64,000 bases of DNA from Spirosoma foliorum (GTDB lineage: Bacteria; Bacteroidota; Bacteroidia; Cytophagales; Spirosomataceae), in contig NZ_CP059732.1 in NCBI RefSeq assembly GCF_014117325.1, positions 1,612,001 through 1,676,000 of the forward strand. The letters are read 5' to 3'. The notes beneath the pieces were generated by a model. It made no database searches. It saw nothing but the letters and a program-made list of their open reading frames with translations, and was not told where the DNA came from. Position 1 is the stretch's first letter, and every line of letters starts with the position of its first letter. The translations under genes and the position numbers were made by a program. This document shows positions 36,812 through 45,267 of this stretch, piece by piece.

Positions 36812-36866
36812 TTGTTTATATTGATTCCAAATAAGTGAGATTATTATTTAGATTTTTTCTAAATAA
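36812..36866 (-). promoter_or_regulatory. Tandem operator boxes before small-protein trio
   Basis: Box 1 at 36812-36834 (TTGTTTATATTGATTCCAAA then TAA) and box 2 at 36844-36866, a perfect inverted repeat TTATTTAGA-TTTTT-TCTAAATAA. Spacing of 32 nt centre to centre (three helical turns) fits cooperative binding. Box 1 matches the methyltransferase box at 62096 in 20 of 23 positions. Confidence 0.7.
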
Positions 36867-37119
36867 ATCGGTTGCCTGATGAAGAACACAGTGAGTAGAA
36901 GAGGTTTGCTAAAGGATTATGATATTATTTTGCTATATATAATACATGTGTAGTCTATATGCATTAATTTTGGTCCAGAAATACCTGCTGAGCAGAACCA
37001 ACAAATCAACTGAAATTTTGCCTATTAGCTCAATATGCTGTTAGTTTAGATTTCTAATCGATTATGTATAAGGAGTTTATAGTTACTAGTCAATTAATAC
37101 ACCTGATTTTTTAACGACC
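36867..37119. other. AT-rich intergenic stretch
   Basis: No gene seen. Two TATATATAATACA-like stretches occur (about 36934 and again at 37358), which may be promoter A+T blocks. Confidence 0.4.
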
Positions 37120-37317
37120 ATGGCCTCTAAAAAGAAACAATTAATCCGCGTTGTCTTTGATGTACTCGACGAGATGAAACAAAATATCCGTTCGGATGAA
37201 GATCTGGCGGTTACGGCTACGGACCCTGATGAAGCCATTGATTGGGTATACGCAGAAATGCAGCGGCAGTTTAATCGTTCAGATATTCGATTGTCGAGAG
37301 TGCGAATTTGTGCCTGA
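37120..37317 (+). CDS. Small hypothetical protein
   Basis: A 65-residue protein starting 'MASKKKQLIRVVFDVLDEMK' and ending 'RLSRVRICA', with an acidic middle 'DEDLAVTATDPDEAIDW'. Predicted as beta-alpha-beta without membrane segment. I do not recognise it. Balanced codon use and an upstream AT-rich leader make it plausible; the opposite-strand frame over the same bases is less so. Confidence 0.5.
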   Translation: MASKKKQLIRVVFDVLDEMKQNIRSDEDLAVTATDPDEAIDWVYAEMQRQFNRSDIRLSRVRICA

Positions 37318-37663
37318 CATACAGGCGTGTACCTAGAGTCAATAATGCGGATCATCTATATATAATACAGGGCTTGTAATTAGAGAAGAGGTAACCCGTA
37401 AAATCGCCTGACGTATATGCCTAATCGTTGACGGAAGATTGATGGTTTACGTGGACAATTTACGGAGAACCTGTTCCAGATCGGGGCAGGGTTTTAGTCT
37501 GTAAATTGACTAAAAACAGAAGGAAAGTACCTGTTTTACCTAAACGTATTTCATCTGAAATATAGAGCTATAGCCGTGTTCCCTCGAAAGTTTACTTTTG
37601 GAGAAAGTGTTATCTTTGTACGATCAAAACACATCCTTTAGCGCATAAAGGACTATTGTCAGT
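37318..37663. other. Intergenic region before guanidine riboswitch
   Basis: No gene. It contains the probable promoter of the riboswitch-exporter transcript (TATCTTTG at 37611-37618). The rest holds nothing I can support. Confidence 0.45.
37611..37618 (+). promoter_or_regulatory. Candidate Bacteroidota -7 box for gdx
   Basis: TATCTTTG fits the TAnnTTTG -7 consensus and would start transcription about 40 nt before the riboswitch. A TTTG lies at 37597-37600, but the spacing to it is shorter than the usual 19-21 nt, so the -33 element is uncertain. Confidence 0.45.
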
Positions 37664-37712
37664 CAGGAGGACGACCTCCCCCAGAGTGGGAACTGATTCG
37701 GGACGGCCCGGC
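37664..37712 (+). promoter_or_regulatory. Guanidine-II (mini-ykkC) riboswitch
   Basis: Two small hairpins each with an ACGR loop, the hallmark of this class: GGAGG-ACGA-CCTCC at 37666-37679 and CGGG-ACGG-CCCG at 37699-37710, separated by 19 nt. Guanidinium binds each loop and the two loops dock. The second hairpin lies about 20 nt before the exporter start, followed by GCCATTTAAAATGG, which could mask the start region, so control is probably translational. Confidence 0.88.
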
Positions 37713-37732
37713 CATTTAAAATGGTCAACGCC

Positions 37733-38050
37733 ATGTCTTGGATTTATTTAGTTTTCGCAGGCCTCTTAGAGGTTGTTTGGGCCTATTTCATGAAACAGTC
37801 GGCAGGTTTCACCCGACTCATTCCCTCACTAATTACTGCCGTTGCCCTGGTCGCTAGCTTTAGCTTGCTGGCTCTCGCTATGCGTACGCTACCTCTGGGT
37901 ACAGCCTACACAATTTGGACCGGTATTGGTGCCATAGGCGCCTTTATTGTTGGTATTGTCTTGTTTCAGGAACCCATTACGACTGCCCGTTTGGCTGCTG
38001 CTTTGTTAATCATAGCGGGCCTTCTACTCATGAAACTCGCATCGGACTAA
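37733..38050 (+). CDS. gdx: Guanidinium exporter Gdx (SugE-type SMR protein)
   Basis: A 105-residue four-helix inner-membrane protein that exports guanidinium in exchange for protons as an antiparallel dimer. Starting at ATG 37733 ('MSWIYLVFAGLLEVVWAY') puts the essential Glu at position 13, as in known Gdx proteins; an in-frame ATG at 37721 adds four residues. Other marks are 'FMKQSAGFTRLIPSL', 'LPLGTAYTIWTGIGAIGAF' (signature of the SugE/Gdx branch) and 'LFQEPITTARL'. The riboswitch upstream confirms the branch. Confidence 0.93.
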   Translation: MSWIYLVFAGLLEVVWAYFMKQSAGFTRLIPSLITAVALVASFSLLALAMRTLPLGTAYTIWTGIGAIGAFIVGIVLFQEPITTARLAAALLIIAGLLLMKLASD

Positions 38051-38163
38051 AAATTCCCATAGCATTGATGAAAAAAGTATTGCAGTAGGATGATAGTATT
38101 TTAGGTTTATAGATGAAGTGTATCAGCTAGCGTAATTAATCGATCGTAAACGAACAATTTACT

Positions 38164-38820
38164 ATGCAGAGCATTCGAAAGTATTATCTCTTGTGTCTTT
38201 GTCTGAGTCTTTCCTGGGCTATTCATGCGCAGGAAAGACCAGATTTTTATCGTAAGCCCGTTAAACAAGGCAACGGGTTTATGCTCAGAGCAGGTTTAAA
38301 CTATACCATACCGACGGTTACTGCTTATTATGTCAACGGTAGTATTCCGCTGTCTATTCTTGGGGGAGTAAGGCCTAAAATGGGCTTTTATGTGGGTGCT
38401 AGCTATTATACAGATTTAGCCACGAATCGATTGAGTCTACGATTGGATGGCACATTGCAGCAAAAAAGTACCAAAACAGTAAACCCGTATAATTCGTACT
38501 CGGCCACCATGAGCTATTACTATGCAGGTTTTGCTCCACTGATTGGTTTGCAATTGGCCGGGCCGCTGACAATCTACACGGGCCCTGAAGTTAACCTGAT
38601 GATCATCAATAAAAATGCCTGGGGAAGGGTAACCCCATTAGACATTGGCCCAACGGTAAAATGTGTCTATTCCTTTCAGAAAATCAAGGCAGAAATTAGC
38701 TATTCCAGAGGGTTTGTCCGGTATGACCATTTAGATATTAACCTGCCTGGTGGACCAGCTAAGCATGATTTTTATAATCAGACCTTACAGGCCGGACTTG
38801 TCTATTTATTAAACATCTGA
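38164..38820 (+). CDS. Outer-membrane beta-barrel-like protein
   Basis: A 218-residue exported protein. Signal peptide 'MQSIRKYYLLCLCLSLSWAIHA' then 'QE', followed by alternating strands ('FMLRAGLNYTIPTVTAYYV', 'GFYVGASYYTDLATNRLSLR', 'KAEISYSRGFVRY') ending 'TLQAGLVYLLNI'. This is the usual pattern of small Bacteroidota porin-like or OmpA-like barrels, probably eight strands. No specific function. It is 5 nt from the next, similar gene, likely co-transcribed. Confidence 0.7.
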   Translation: MQSIRKYYLLCLCLSLSWAIHAQERPDFYRKPVKQGNGFMLRAGLNYTIPTVTAYYVNGSIPLSILGGVRPKMGFYVGASYYTDLATNRLSLRLDGTLQQKSTKTVNPYNSYSATMSYYYAGFAPLIGLQLAGPLTIYTGPEVNLMIINKNAWGRVTPLDIGPTVKCVYSFQKIKAEISYSRGFVRYDHLDINLPGGPAKHDFYNQTLQAGLVYLLNI

Positions 38821-38825
38821 TAAGA

Positions 38826-39524
38826 TTGATGATACGTCTCCACATCCTCTGTCTGCTCGTTTCGCTGCCAGCTTTTTGCCAGGTAAGAGCAGTTGATCAA
38901 TTTGATTCAACTGGTTCAACACTCCCATCGCCATTTTCAACAAATACGCACTTACTAAAGGCTGGAGTAGGCGTACCGCTGTTCAGAGGAAGCTCTGTTA
39001 GTCCAGGATGGAAAACAATTGGGCTTGATGCCTCTTATGAAAAAATTATACGTTCAGGACTAGTCTTTTCGGCCGGACTTGAAACCAACTATGGTTTCGG
39101 GCCTGGTTCCCAATTGTTTACAGTTGAGATGCCCCTCGCTTTAAAATATTACCTGCCTATTTGGAAGAAAAAGCAACTGGCTAGTAACAAATCTATTTTT
39201 TTTAATCCATATATCGCCTTCCAAACCCAAAACGTGCTTTTCGCGAATCTGCGAGCCAATGCTGAATCTGCCTGGGGGGCAGTAGCAAGTACGTATTATC
39301 GGGGGCAATTTTTAAGGCAGCGAACCAATGTTGGCATTATCAACGAAGGGTTTAACCTGTTTCAGTTTGGTTATTGCATGGTTGGTGGGCAATTTAGAGT
39401 GTCGGCTAGCAACTACCTTGACGTGAACGTAGTTGTTCCAATATCGGCCCTGGCGTTTCATAAATCAGAATATGCCTTGTACATGCCCGCTTACGTTACC
39501 CTTAAGTATGGTGTATTTTGGTAG
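38826..39524 (+). CDS. Outer-membrane beta-barrel-like protein
   Basis: A 232-residue exported protein with signal 'MMIRLHILCLLVSLPAFC'. Alternating strands ('TIGLDASYEKIIRSGLVFSA', 'MPLALKYYLPIWKKKQ', 'YMPAYVTLKYGVFW') and an aromatic C-terminus suggest a barrel. It immediately follows another barrel gene and may be its partner. The second ATG (38829) is an equal start candidate. Confidence 0.68.
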   Translation: MMIRLHILCLLVSLPAFCQVRAVDQFDSTGSTLPSPFSTNTHLLKAGVGVPLFRGSSVSPGWKTIGLDASYEKIIRSGLVFSAGLETNYGFGPGSQLFTVEMPLALKYYLPIWKKKQLASNKSIFFNPYIAFQTQNVLFANLRANAESAWGAVASTYYRGQFLRQRTNVGIINEGFNLFQFGYCMVGGQFRVSASNYLDVNVVVPISALAFHKSEYALYMPAYVTLKYGVFW

Positions 39525-39563
39525 TAGGTAGCTCACTGCTGGAGATGCCTAAACTGACATGAT

Positions 39564-40076
39564 ATGATACTTCCTAAAATTCGGGATAAACGGTTTATTA
39601 CGATTCGTCGTGGGGGCACATTGACAGATGAAGACCATCGTCTGTTGGCGATTTGGGCGGCTCAATGCGCCCAACATGTATTGCCTTATTTCGAAGAAGC
39701 GCGCCCGGATGATGACCGTCCAAGACGTGCCCTTGAATTAACTCAGGCATGGGTCAATGGGGAAATTAACATGAAACAGGCGCATATGGCTGCGTTTACA
39801 GCTAATGCAGCTGCTAAAGAAGTATCGGGAGCCGCGAAGTTTGCTGCTTTATCGGCTGGACAGGCTGTGGCTGTAGCCCATGTGGCCGCCCACGAATTGG
39901 GCGCTGCGGCCTATGCCATCAGAGCGGCAATGGCAGCCGCTTCCGATGATAAAAAAGAGTTAGCTAAAGCGCAGGAATGTCAATGGCAACGTGACCAACT
40001 TCCTGAAAGCATTCTGGATCTTGTGCTCGACGATCAACGGTTGCGAAATGAACTCTGCTGGTTTGTGTTTACCTGA
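39564..40076 (+). CDS. Putative immunity protein (Imm-5-like domain)
   Basis: A 170-residue Ala-rich helical protein. The pattern 'RRALELTQAWVNGEINMKQA' then 'AHMAAFTANAAAKEV' and 'AVAVAHVAAHELGAAAYAI' with a C-terminal 'CQWQRDQLPESILDLVLDDQ' matches the Imm-5-like family annotated as putative immunity proteins of polymorphic toxin systems. No toxin gene or secretion marker is adjacent, so it would be an orphan, or the family label may be misleading. A REP-like palindrome follows. Confidence 0.65.
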   Translation: MILPKIRDKRFITIRRGGTLTDEDHRLLAIWAAQCAQHVLPYFEEARPDDDRPRRALELTQAWVNGEINMKQAHMAAFTANAAAKEVSGAAKFAALSAGQAVAVAHVAAHELGAAAYAIRAAMAAASDDKKELAKAQECQWQRDQLPESILDLVLDDQRLRNELCWFVFT

Positions 40077-40116
40077 ACCTGTTTGGATTTTCCTGATTCT
40101 GTTCAAACCAGGTAGA

Positions 40117-40200
40117 TTTTTTGTCATTCCGACGATAGGGGGAATCTCAAAATCCCCCATAAGTCAAGCTTGAGATTCCTCCTATCGTCGGAATGACAAA
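40117..40200. repeat. REP-like palindrome, copy 5
   Basis: Arms 40117-40150 (TTTTTGTCATTCCGACGATA...) and 40170-40200 (TTGAGATTCCTCCTATCGTC...). One extra G in the left arm. Located just after the Imm-5-like gene; it may also terminate it. Confidence 0.8.
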
Positions 40201-40281
40201 GTCAGGTATTTTTAGCCACAATAGGAAAACTTAACTAGGATACTTGTTAAAACACAGCATTCCTAATCTGAAGCCGCTCGC

Positions 40282-40464
40282 TTATTCTTCGTCTTCCTCA
40301 ACATGCCCATGAATGTAGCCGCCGGGCAGTTCTTCCTGATCTTCTAACGGCGTATTTCCTGGTTCGTGCTGTTCTTCCTGATGTTGAGCAGGCTTGCTGT
40401 CGGCAGATGAGCTGCCTCCTTGATTTGCTTCGTTTCCTGGCGAATAGAATCTAACGGTCTTCAT
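40282..40464 (-). CDS. Small acidic hypothetical protein
   Basis: A 60-residue, low-complexity, Gln/Glu/His-rich protein ('MKTVRFYSPGNEANQGGSSS' at the start, 'HGHVEEDEE' at the end), probably disordered. No family recognised. It starts at an ATG and has no overlapping competitor, but could be spurious. Confidence 0.45.
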   Translation of the reverse strand: MKTVRFYSPGNEANQGGSSSADSKPAQHQEEQHEPGNTPLEDQEELPGGYIHGHVEEDEE

Positions 40465-40597
40465 AGCTGTTTCGTTTTCGTGCGAATTACTATCTAGAAA
40501 CTAATGAACGAAGTGAAGGTTTAAAAAAATTTAAAGATATGTCTGTACAAAATCGTGATGCCCCGGACTATTGCAGCAGACTTGACTATCTACAACT

Positions 40598-41431
40598 ATG
40601 CTACCATTCATAAAACACCACCAGGGATTTGAGCCGCCTGAAGAGCTGCGAGATGCCATCAAGGATTTTTGGTACGCCAGAATTGACCTCGAGGAACAAC
40701 AATCCAGCTTTGACGTACTACCCGATGGCTATGCCGAGCTAATTTTTCATTTTGGAGGCCCCTGTAGTATTGTTACCAGCGCAGGTTTGCAGTCATTGCC
40801 CTCGCCGTTTATGATGGGCCTGCTCAATCAACCGGTTCGGTTACACGCGGAAAAGGAGTTCGAGTGTATTGGTATCAAGTGTTATCCCTGGACAGTGTTC
40901 GATTTGCTTGGTCTACCCTCTAAAAAAGTTGGTCTTCACTTTTTTGAGCATCCGATTGCCCGGCTTCAGGCCACGTTGAATGAGTTGGTTATGTCTGGTA
41001 AAATCGAGGAAGCAATGACTCAGGTTAAGCACTATTTCCTGAAGGCAAGGATTGGAATTGCCACAGATAGTATGCTCTATAAAGCTGGAACGGCGATGCG
41101 GCAGGCAAATGGAACGATGCCGGTAAGTGGGGTTGCCGCTGCGGCTCATGCCACAGTGCGTACCCTGGAACGGAGATTCAAGCAGTCGTCCGGCTATTCG
41201 GTTAAAGACGTGTCTGCGTTAATGCGCTTTGAACAGGTACGCGACCAGTTATGGTTTAATCCCGAGATGAGCCTGGCTGGTCTCGCGCATGAGGTAGGTT
41301 ATTCGGATCAGGCCCACCTCAGTCGAGAGTTCAAACGGTATAGTGGCACTTCACCAGCGGTATTTGCTCGGGAAGCGAAGAACCACAAACAAGTAATGCA
41401 GGCCGATTTTGTCGCGTTTGTTCAAGACTAG
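40598..41431 (+). CDS. AraC-family transcriptional regulator (DUF6597-type N-terminus)
   Basis: A 277-residue regulator. Residues 1-130 ('FDVLPDGYAELIFHFGGPCS', 'LPSPFMMGLLNQPVRLHAEK') form the cupin-like DUF6597 domain. Residues ~165-265 hold two helix-turn-helix motifs: 'VSGVAAAAHATVRTLERRFK' and 'LAGLAHEVGYSDQAHLSREF' followed by 'SGTSPAVFAREA'. It is 41 nt before the flavin monooxygenase and may activate it, a common arrangement. The signal it binds is unknown. Confidence 0.88.
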   Translation: MLPFIKHHQGFEPPEELRDAIKDFWYARIDLEEQQSSFDVLPDGYAELIFHFGGPCSIVTSAGLQSLPSPFMMGLLNQPVRLHAEKEFECIGIKCYPWTVFDLLGLPSKKVGLHFFEHPIARLQATLNELVMSGKIEEAMTQVKHYFLKARIGIATDSMLYKAGTAMRQANGTMPVSGVAAAAHATVRTLERRFKQSSGYSVKDVSALMRFEQVRDQLWFNPEMSLAGLAHEVGYSDQAHLSREFKRYSGTSPAVFAREAKNHKQVMQADFVAFVQD

Positions 41432-41472
41432 CGCAGTGGTATTCCCGAATTTTGTCAAAAAACGGGATACAA

Positions 41473-42597
41473 ATGGAATCGTTAACTGAAAAAAAGGTGC
41501 TCGTTTCGGGTGCAAGTTTTGCTGGCCTTTCAACCGCTTACTGGATGAACAAGTTAGGCTACAAAGTAACTGTTGTTGAAGTAGCAAACGGACTTAAACT
41601 GGGCGGAACGCCTGTTAATATAGAGGGGAATACCGTCGACATCGTTAAGCGGATGGGCATTTTTGAGCAAATTCAAGCCCATCGGCTGGTTATGGAAATG
41701 CTGGAATTTAAAAATGAAGATGATGTTACGGAGGGGAAAATCAGCCTAAGAAATGAAGGCGAAGAACTGCCAACCGAGGACTGTGAAATTGAGCGAGACA
41801 CATTACTTCACCTATTAGTTGACCGTATCAAGAACGATGTCGACTTCATTTTCAATAACAGCATTACAGCGCTAACCGAAACAAACGATGCCATTGACGT
41901 CAGCTTTAAAGATGGCTCACAACAGACGTTCGATTTAGTGTTTGGCTGCGACGGAATACATTCGGCTGTGCGAAGGCTTTGGTTTGGAAACGAAGCGGAT
42001 TACTTGCATTTCCTGGGTCAGTATTTTTCGATTACCATCGTAAACAAATTGCTGATCAGAGAAAATACCACCCAATTCTACAATGTACCCGACAAGGCGG
42101 TCATGCTGAATGGGTACAACCAGAAGACTGATATCGTTTTTTGCTTTCGCTCAGACGAAGAAATTCCGTACGACTATCGGGATGAAGCCCAACAACGGAA
42201 AATTATTTTGGATCAGTTTAAGGGGGAAAGCTGGCGAATTGCAGAGTTACTGGAGGAGGTGAAAAATTCATCAACGTTTTACTTCGATAAACTCTGTCAA
42301 GTAAAAATGCCATCCTGGACCAAAGGTAGAGTGGCATTAGTGGGCGATGCCGGTTATTGTGCGTCGCCAGCTGCCGGAAAGGGTGGGTCGTTAGCTATAG
42401 ATGGCGCTGCCGCCTTAGGGGATGCTTTTCAAAAACACGGCGACGATTTTGACTTAGCCTTTCAGGAGTACAATCGAAATTTTCGCCCCTATATTGAGGA
42501 AGTCCAGGAAAATGTGGTTCGAGTAGGCTTAGACATCCTTGTGCCAAGAACCGAAGAAGCGATTCGCATTAGAAACACGCAAACGACGTCTTTTTAG
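41473..42597 (+). CDS. FAD-dependent monooxygenase (PHBH fold, TetX-like)
   Basis: A 374-residue flavin monooxygenase. The ATG at 41473 gives 'MESLTEKKVLVSGASFAGLS', where GASFAGL is the variant GxGxxG loop for FAD. 'FGCDGIHSAVRRLWFG' is the DG motif near 155, and 'VALVGDAGYCASPAAGKGGS' is the GD motif near 295. Such enzymes hydroxylate aromatic compounds or antibiotics; TetX-type resistance proteins belong to the same group, but nothing here shows that substrate. It follows the AraC regulator and precedes a nested palindrome. Confidence 0.88.
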   Translation: MESLTEKKVLVSGASFAGLSTAYWMNKLGYKVTVVEVANGLKLGGTPVNIEGNTVDIVKRMGIFEQIQAHRLVMEMLEFKNEDDVTEGKISLRNEGEELPTEDCEIERDTLLHLLVDRIKNDVDFIFNNSITALTETNDAIDVSFKDGSQQTFDLVFGCDGIHSAVRRLWFGNEADYLHFLGQYFSITIVNKLLIRENTTQFYNVPDKAVMLNGYNQKTDIVFCFRSDEEIPYDYRDEAQQRKIILDQFKGESWRIAELLEEVKNSSTFYFDKLCQVKMPSWTKGRVALVGDAGYCASPAAGKGGSLAIDGAAALGDAFQKHGDDFDLAFQEYNRNFRPYIEEVQENVVRVGLDILVPRTEEAIRIRNTQTTSF

Positions 42598-42603
42598 GAT
42601 AAT

Positions 42604-42837
42604 AGAACGCTGATTTTTATGAACGCTATGATCTTAAGGTTATTAGTAGATGCCGAACTTGTTTAAACTTAATGGATTGTTTTTGTCATGCTGACGAAGG
42701 AAGCATCTTAAAATGGCCTAATGATCTAATCTGGAAACGTTAAGATGCTTCCTTCGTCAGCATGACAAAAAGCAGCCTGGTTTAATCTAGAACAGGGAAT
42801 CACAGTAAATCTTAATCGTCCTAAAAATCAGCGTTCT
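42604..42837. repeat. Nested palindromic element with REP-like core, copy 6
   Basis: Outer ends AGAACGCTGATTTTTATGA (42604-42622) and TCCTAAAAATCAGCGTTCT (42819-42837). Inner hairpin arms at 42679-42710 and 42740-42771, a family variant with TTTTTGTCATGCTGACGAAG and GGAAGCATCTTA. Same two-layer layout as at 9551. Confidence 0.75.
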
Positions 42838-42850
42838 AGTATTTTTCATA

Positions 42851-44299
42851 ATGAAACAGGTAGTTCTATTGCTCCTTTGCCTAAGCTGGCGTGTGTCCCT
42901 CGCACAACTGAAAGTTAATTCAAATCATCGGTCCTTTCAGGATGAAAAGGGGAAGCCTTTTTTCTGGATGGGCGATACGGCCTGGGAGTTGGCTCATCGA
43001 CTGGATCGTCAGGAAACAGAAACCTATCTGGAAACACGTCGTCGGCAGGGGTTCAATGTGATTCAGGTGGTAGCCTTGCCCTTTGCTAATGAAGTCGATA
43101 ATAAGAAACCGAACCGCTACGGCGACTTCCCATTTGTCAACGACAACCCCGATCAATTGGCCATTACGCCGGGTAATAATCCCAACGATGCCGCTCAATA
43201 CGACTATTGGGATCATGTCGATTTTGTGATTCAAACTGCCGCCCGGAAAGGATTATATATTGCGCTGAGCCCCGTTTGGGGTGATCATGTGTCTCCTCAC
43301 TGGAGTCCGAAAGGGGTTATTTTTAATGAGCAGAATGCGCGTTCGTATGGAAAATACTGGGGGAGCCGCTACGCTAATCAATGGAATATCATTTGGGTGT
43401 TAGGGGGCGACTGCCCACTTGTGTACGAGAAAGATAAGCGGCACTACGACGACCGACCCGTTTGGCGGGCAATGGCAGCAGGGATTGAAGAGGGGGAAGG
43501 AGCCAAACACCATCTGATGACGTTCCATCCGAAAGGGGGGAAGTCTTCGTCAGAATACTTTCAACAGGATAACTGGCTGGATTTTAATGCATTTCAATCC
43601 AGTCATGGCGCTCGTGGTACAGATGCCTGGAATTGGGTTACGCGGGATTTAGCATTGAAACCTACGAAACCTACGCTCGATATGGAGCCCTGTTATGAAG
43701 ATCATCCCGTTAACCCCTGGGACGGAAAATGGACTCGTCAGCGCGGGTATTTCAATGCGTATGATATTCGTACCCGGCTTTATCGAAGTGTTTTTGCCGG
43801 GATGTCCGGGTTTACCTATGGCCACCATCAGGTCTGGCAGTTTCTGGATACAACGCGCTTTATTCCGCTGAGTGTTGGCGATACAATTATTGGCTGGAAA
43901 CAGGCGCTTCATGCCGAAGCCACCGGGCAAATACAGTATCTGAAACAATTGATGCTCTCGCGACCCTATTTTTCCCGAGTGTCCGATCAAAGCCTGATTC
44001 GCTCAGTCAAAGGAACCGACTATCGGGATTTGGTGATGGCCGCGCGTGATTCGGCCGGGACTTACATAATGGTCTACCTGCCTCAGCGCGCGCCTGTCAC
44101 CGTTGATGTAACGACGATCCCGGGAAGCCAAAAACAAGCCTGGTGGTTTGACCCCCGAACCGGCAAGGCTATCCCCGATCGGTCGGGGCGGTTTACTGGG
44201 GTTGTTACGTTTACCCCACCTTCGCAACCGAGCGCCCTGGCAACCGATTGGGTATTGGTTATCGACGACGCTGCACGAAAATACCCATTTCCGAAGTAA
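42851..44299 (+). CDS. Secreted glycoside hydrolase family 140-like protein (apiosidase type)
   Basis: A 482-residue exported hydrolase. Signal peptide 'MKQVVLLLLCLSWRVSLAQ', then a DUF4038 (beta/alpha)8 barrel: 'FFWMGDTAWELAHRL' near 38, 'RRQGFNVIQVVALPF' near 67, catalytic Asp187 in 'IIWVLGGDCPLV' and Glu279 in 'TLDMEPCYED'. A C-terminal putative collagen-binding/beta-sandwich domain follows from ~390 ('QKQAWWFDPRTGKAIP'). GH140 enzymes release apiose from rhamnogalacturonan II, so plant cell wall use is suggested. It stands without a SusCD pair. Confidence 0.88.
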   Translation: MKQVVLLLLCLSWRVSLAQLKVNSNHRSFQDEKGKPFFWMGDTAWELAHRLDRQETETYLETRRRQGFNVIQVVALPFANEVDNKKPNRYGDFPFVNDNPDQLAITPGNNPNDAAQYDYWDHVDFVIQTAARKGLYIALSPVWGDHVSPHWSPKGVIFNEQNARSYGKYWGSRYANQWNIIWVLGGDCPLVYEKDKRHYDDRPVWRAMAAGIEEGEGAKHHLMTFHPKGGKSSSEYFQQDNWLDFNAFQSSHGARGTDAWNWVTRDLALKPTKPTLDMEPCYEDHPVNPWDGKWTRQRGYFNAYDIRTRLYRSVFAGMSGFTYGHHQVWQFLDTTRFIPLSVGDTIIGWKQALHAEATGQIQYLKQLMLSRPYFSRVSDQSLIRSVKGTDYRDLVMAARDSAGTYIMVYLPQRAPVTVDVTTIPGSQKQAWWFDPRTGKAIPDRSGRFTGVVTFTPPSQPSALATDWVLVIDDAARKYPFPK

Positions 44300-44328
44300 T
44301 GATCTCGCAAAGAATCAGTACGGTAGGA

Positions 44329-45255
44329 TCAATTAAACGAACGCCTGAAGGCTACTGGCGACTGGTTGGTTTTGGTCTTAAACAACTTGCTGAAGGATTG
44401 GGAATGTTCAAATCCTAGTTGATAGGCGATCTCACCAATAGATAAATTGGTTGTTGATAACTGCTGTTTGGCCTTCTCAATTAGTTTCTCATGAATGTGT
44501 TGCTGCGTTGTCAGGCCGGTTAGCGATTTCAGCAGACCACTTAGGTAATCAGGCGAAACGTTGAGCTGATTGGCTAGATAACTAACGGACGGCAAGCCTT
44601 TCTGCATCTTATCCATATCGTCAAAATAGCTGACCAATTGGTCATTAAGTTGCTCCAGGATTTGATGGTTAGTTATTCGGCGAGTCATGAACTGGCGCTG
44701 GTAGAAGCGCTCAGAATAGTTGAGCAGGGATTCCAGTTGGGAAATAATAATGTCGTGACTGAACTGATCCAGGTTGTTATGGTACTCCTGGCTGACGTTG
44801 TTAATGATCTGCGTCAGGGTAAGTTCCTCTTTATCCGACAAAAACAAGGCTTCGTTGACGGAATAATCAAAAAACGCATACTGCCTGATCTTTTTGGTCA
44901 ATGTCGTATTCCATAAAAAATCGGGATGAACGAGCAGCATCCAGCCTGCTTGCTGAGGGGTAGCGTATTTTTGAGGTTCAAATCCGGTGATCTGGCCGGG
45001 TGCCATAAAGCTGAGCACGCCTTCATCAAAATCATACGATTGCTGCCCGTATTTGAATTTTATAGGAGCCTTAAAATGCTTTTTGAGAGCTATGCTATAA
45101 AAACCATGAACAACAGTCCCCGGTAAATCGTCAGGTATGTGGTCAACCGGTTTAATTTCGATGACGCTGATCAGGGGGTGTTCAGGTTTGGGCAATCCTA
45201 GCAGTCGATGAAACTCGCTGATGCTCTTGATCAGATGTGGTTGGCTTCTTTCCAT
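44329..45255 (-). CDS. AraC-family transcriptional regulator
   Basis: A 308-residue regulator. The N-terminal cupin-like part (about 30-150) has 'FYSIALKKHFKAPIKFKYGQ' and 'EGVLSFMAPGQITGFEPQ'. The C-terminal double helix-turn-helix (about 205-305) has 'SVSYLANQLNVSPDYLSGLL' and 'IGEIAYQLGFEHSQSFSKLF' with 'TNQSPVAFRRSFN'. It begins 12 nt after the NmrA-like gene and is probably in one operon with it; likely autoregulatory. Confidence 0.9.
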   Translation of the reverse strand: MERSQPHLIKSISEFHRLLGLPKPEHPLISVIEIKPVDHIPDDLPGTVVHGFYSIALKKHFKAPIKFKYGQQSYDFDEGVLSFMAPGQITGFEPQKYATPQQAGWMLLVHPDFLWNTTLTKKIRQYAFFDYSVNEALFLSDKEELTLTQIINNVSQEYHNNLDQFSHDIIISQLESLLNYSERFYQRQFMTRRITNHQILEQLNDQLVSYFDDMDKMQKGLPSVSYLANQLNVSPDYLSGLLKSLTGLTTQQHIHEKLIEKAKQQLSTTNLSIGEIAYQLGFEHSQSFSKLFKTKTNQSPVAFRRSFN

Positions 45256-45267
45256 AAGGCCCGTAAG

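Noticed and set aside
37597..37618. Full -33/-7 promoter for gdx
   Set aside because: TTTG and TATCTTTG are only 10 nt apart, not the expected ~19, so only the -7 box is kept.
41473..42597. TetX tetracycline resistance gene
   Set aside because: The fold and motifs match the wider flavin monooxygenase group, but nothing specific to TetX substrate binding can be shown.
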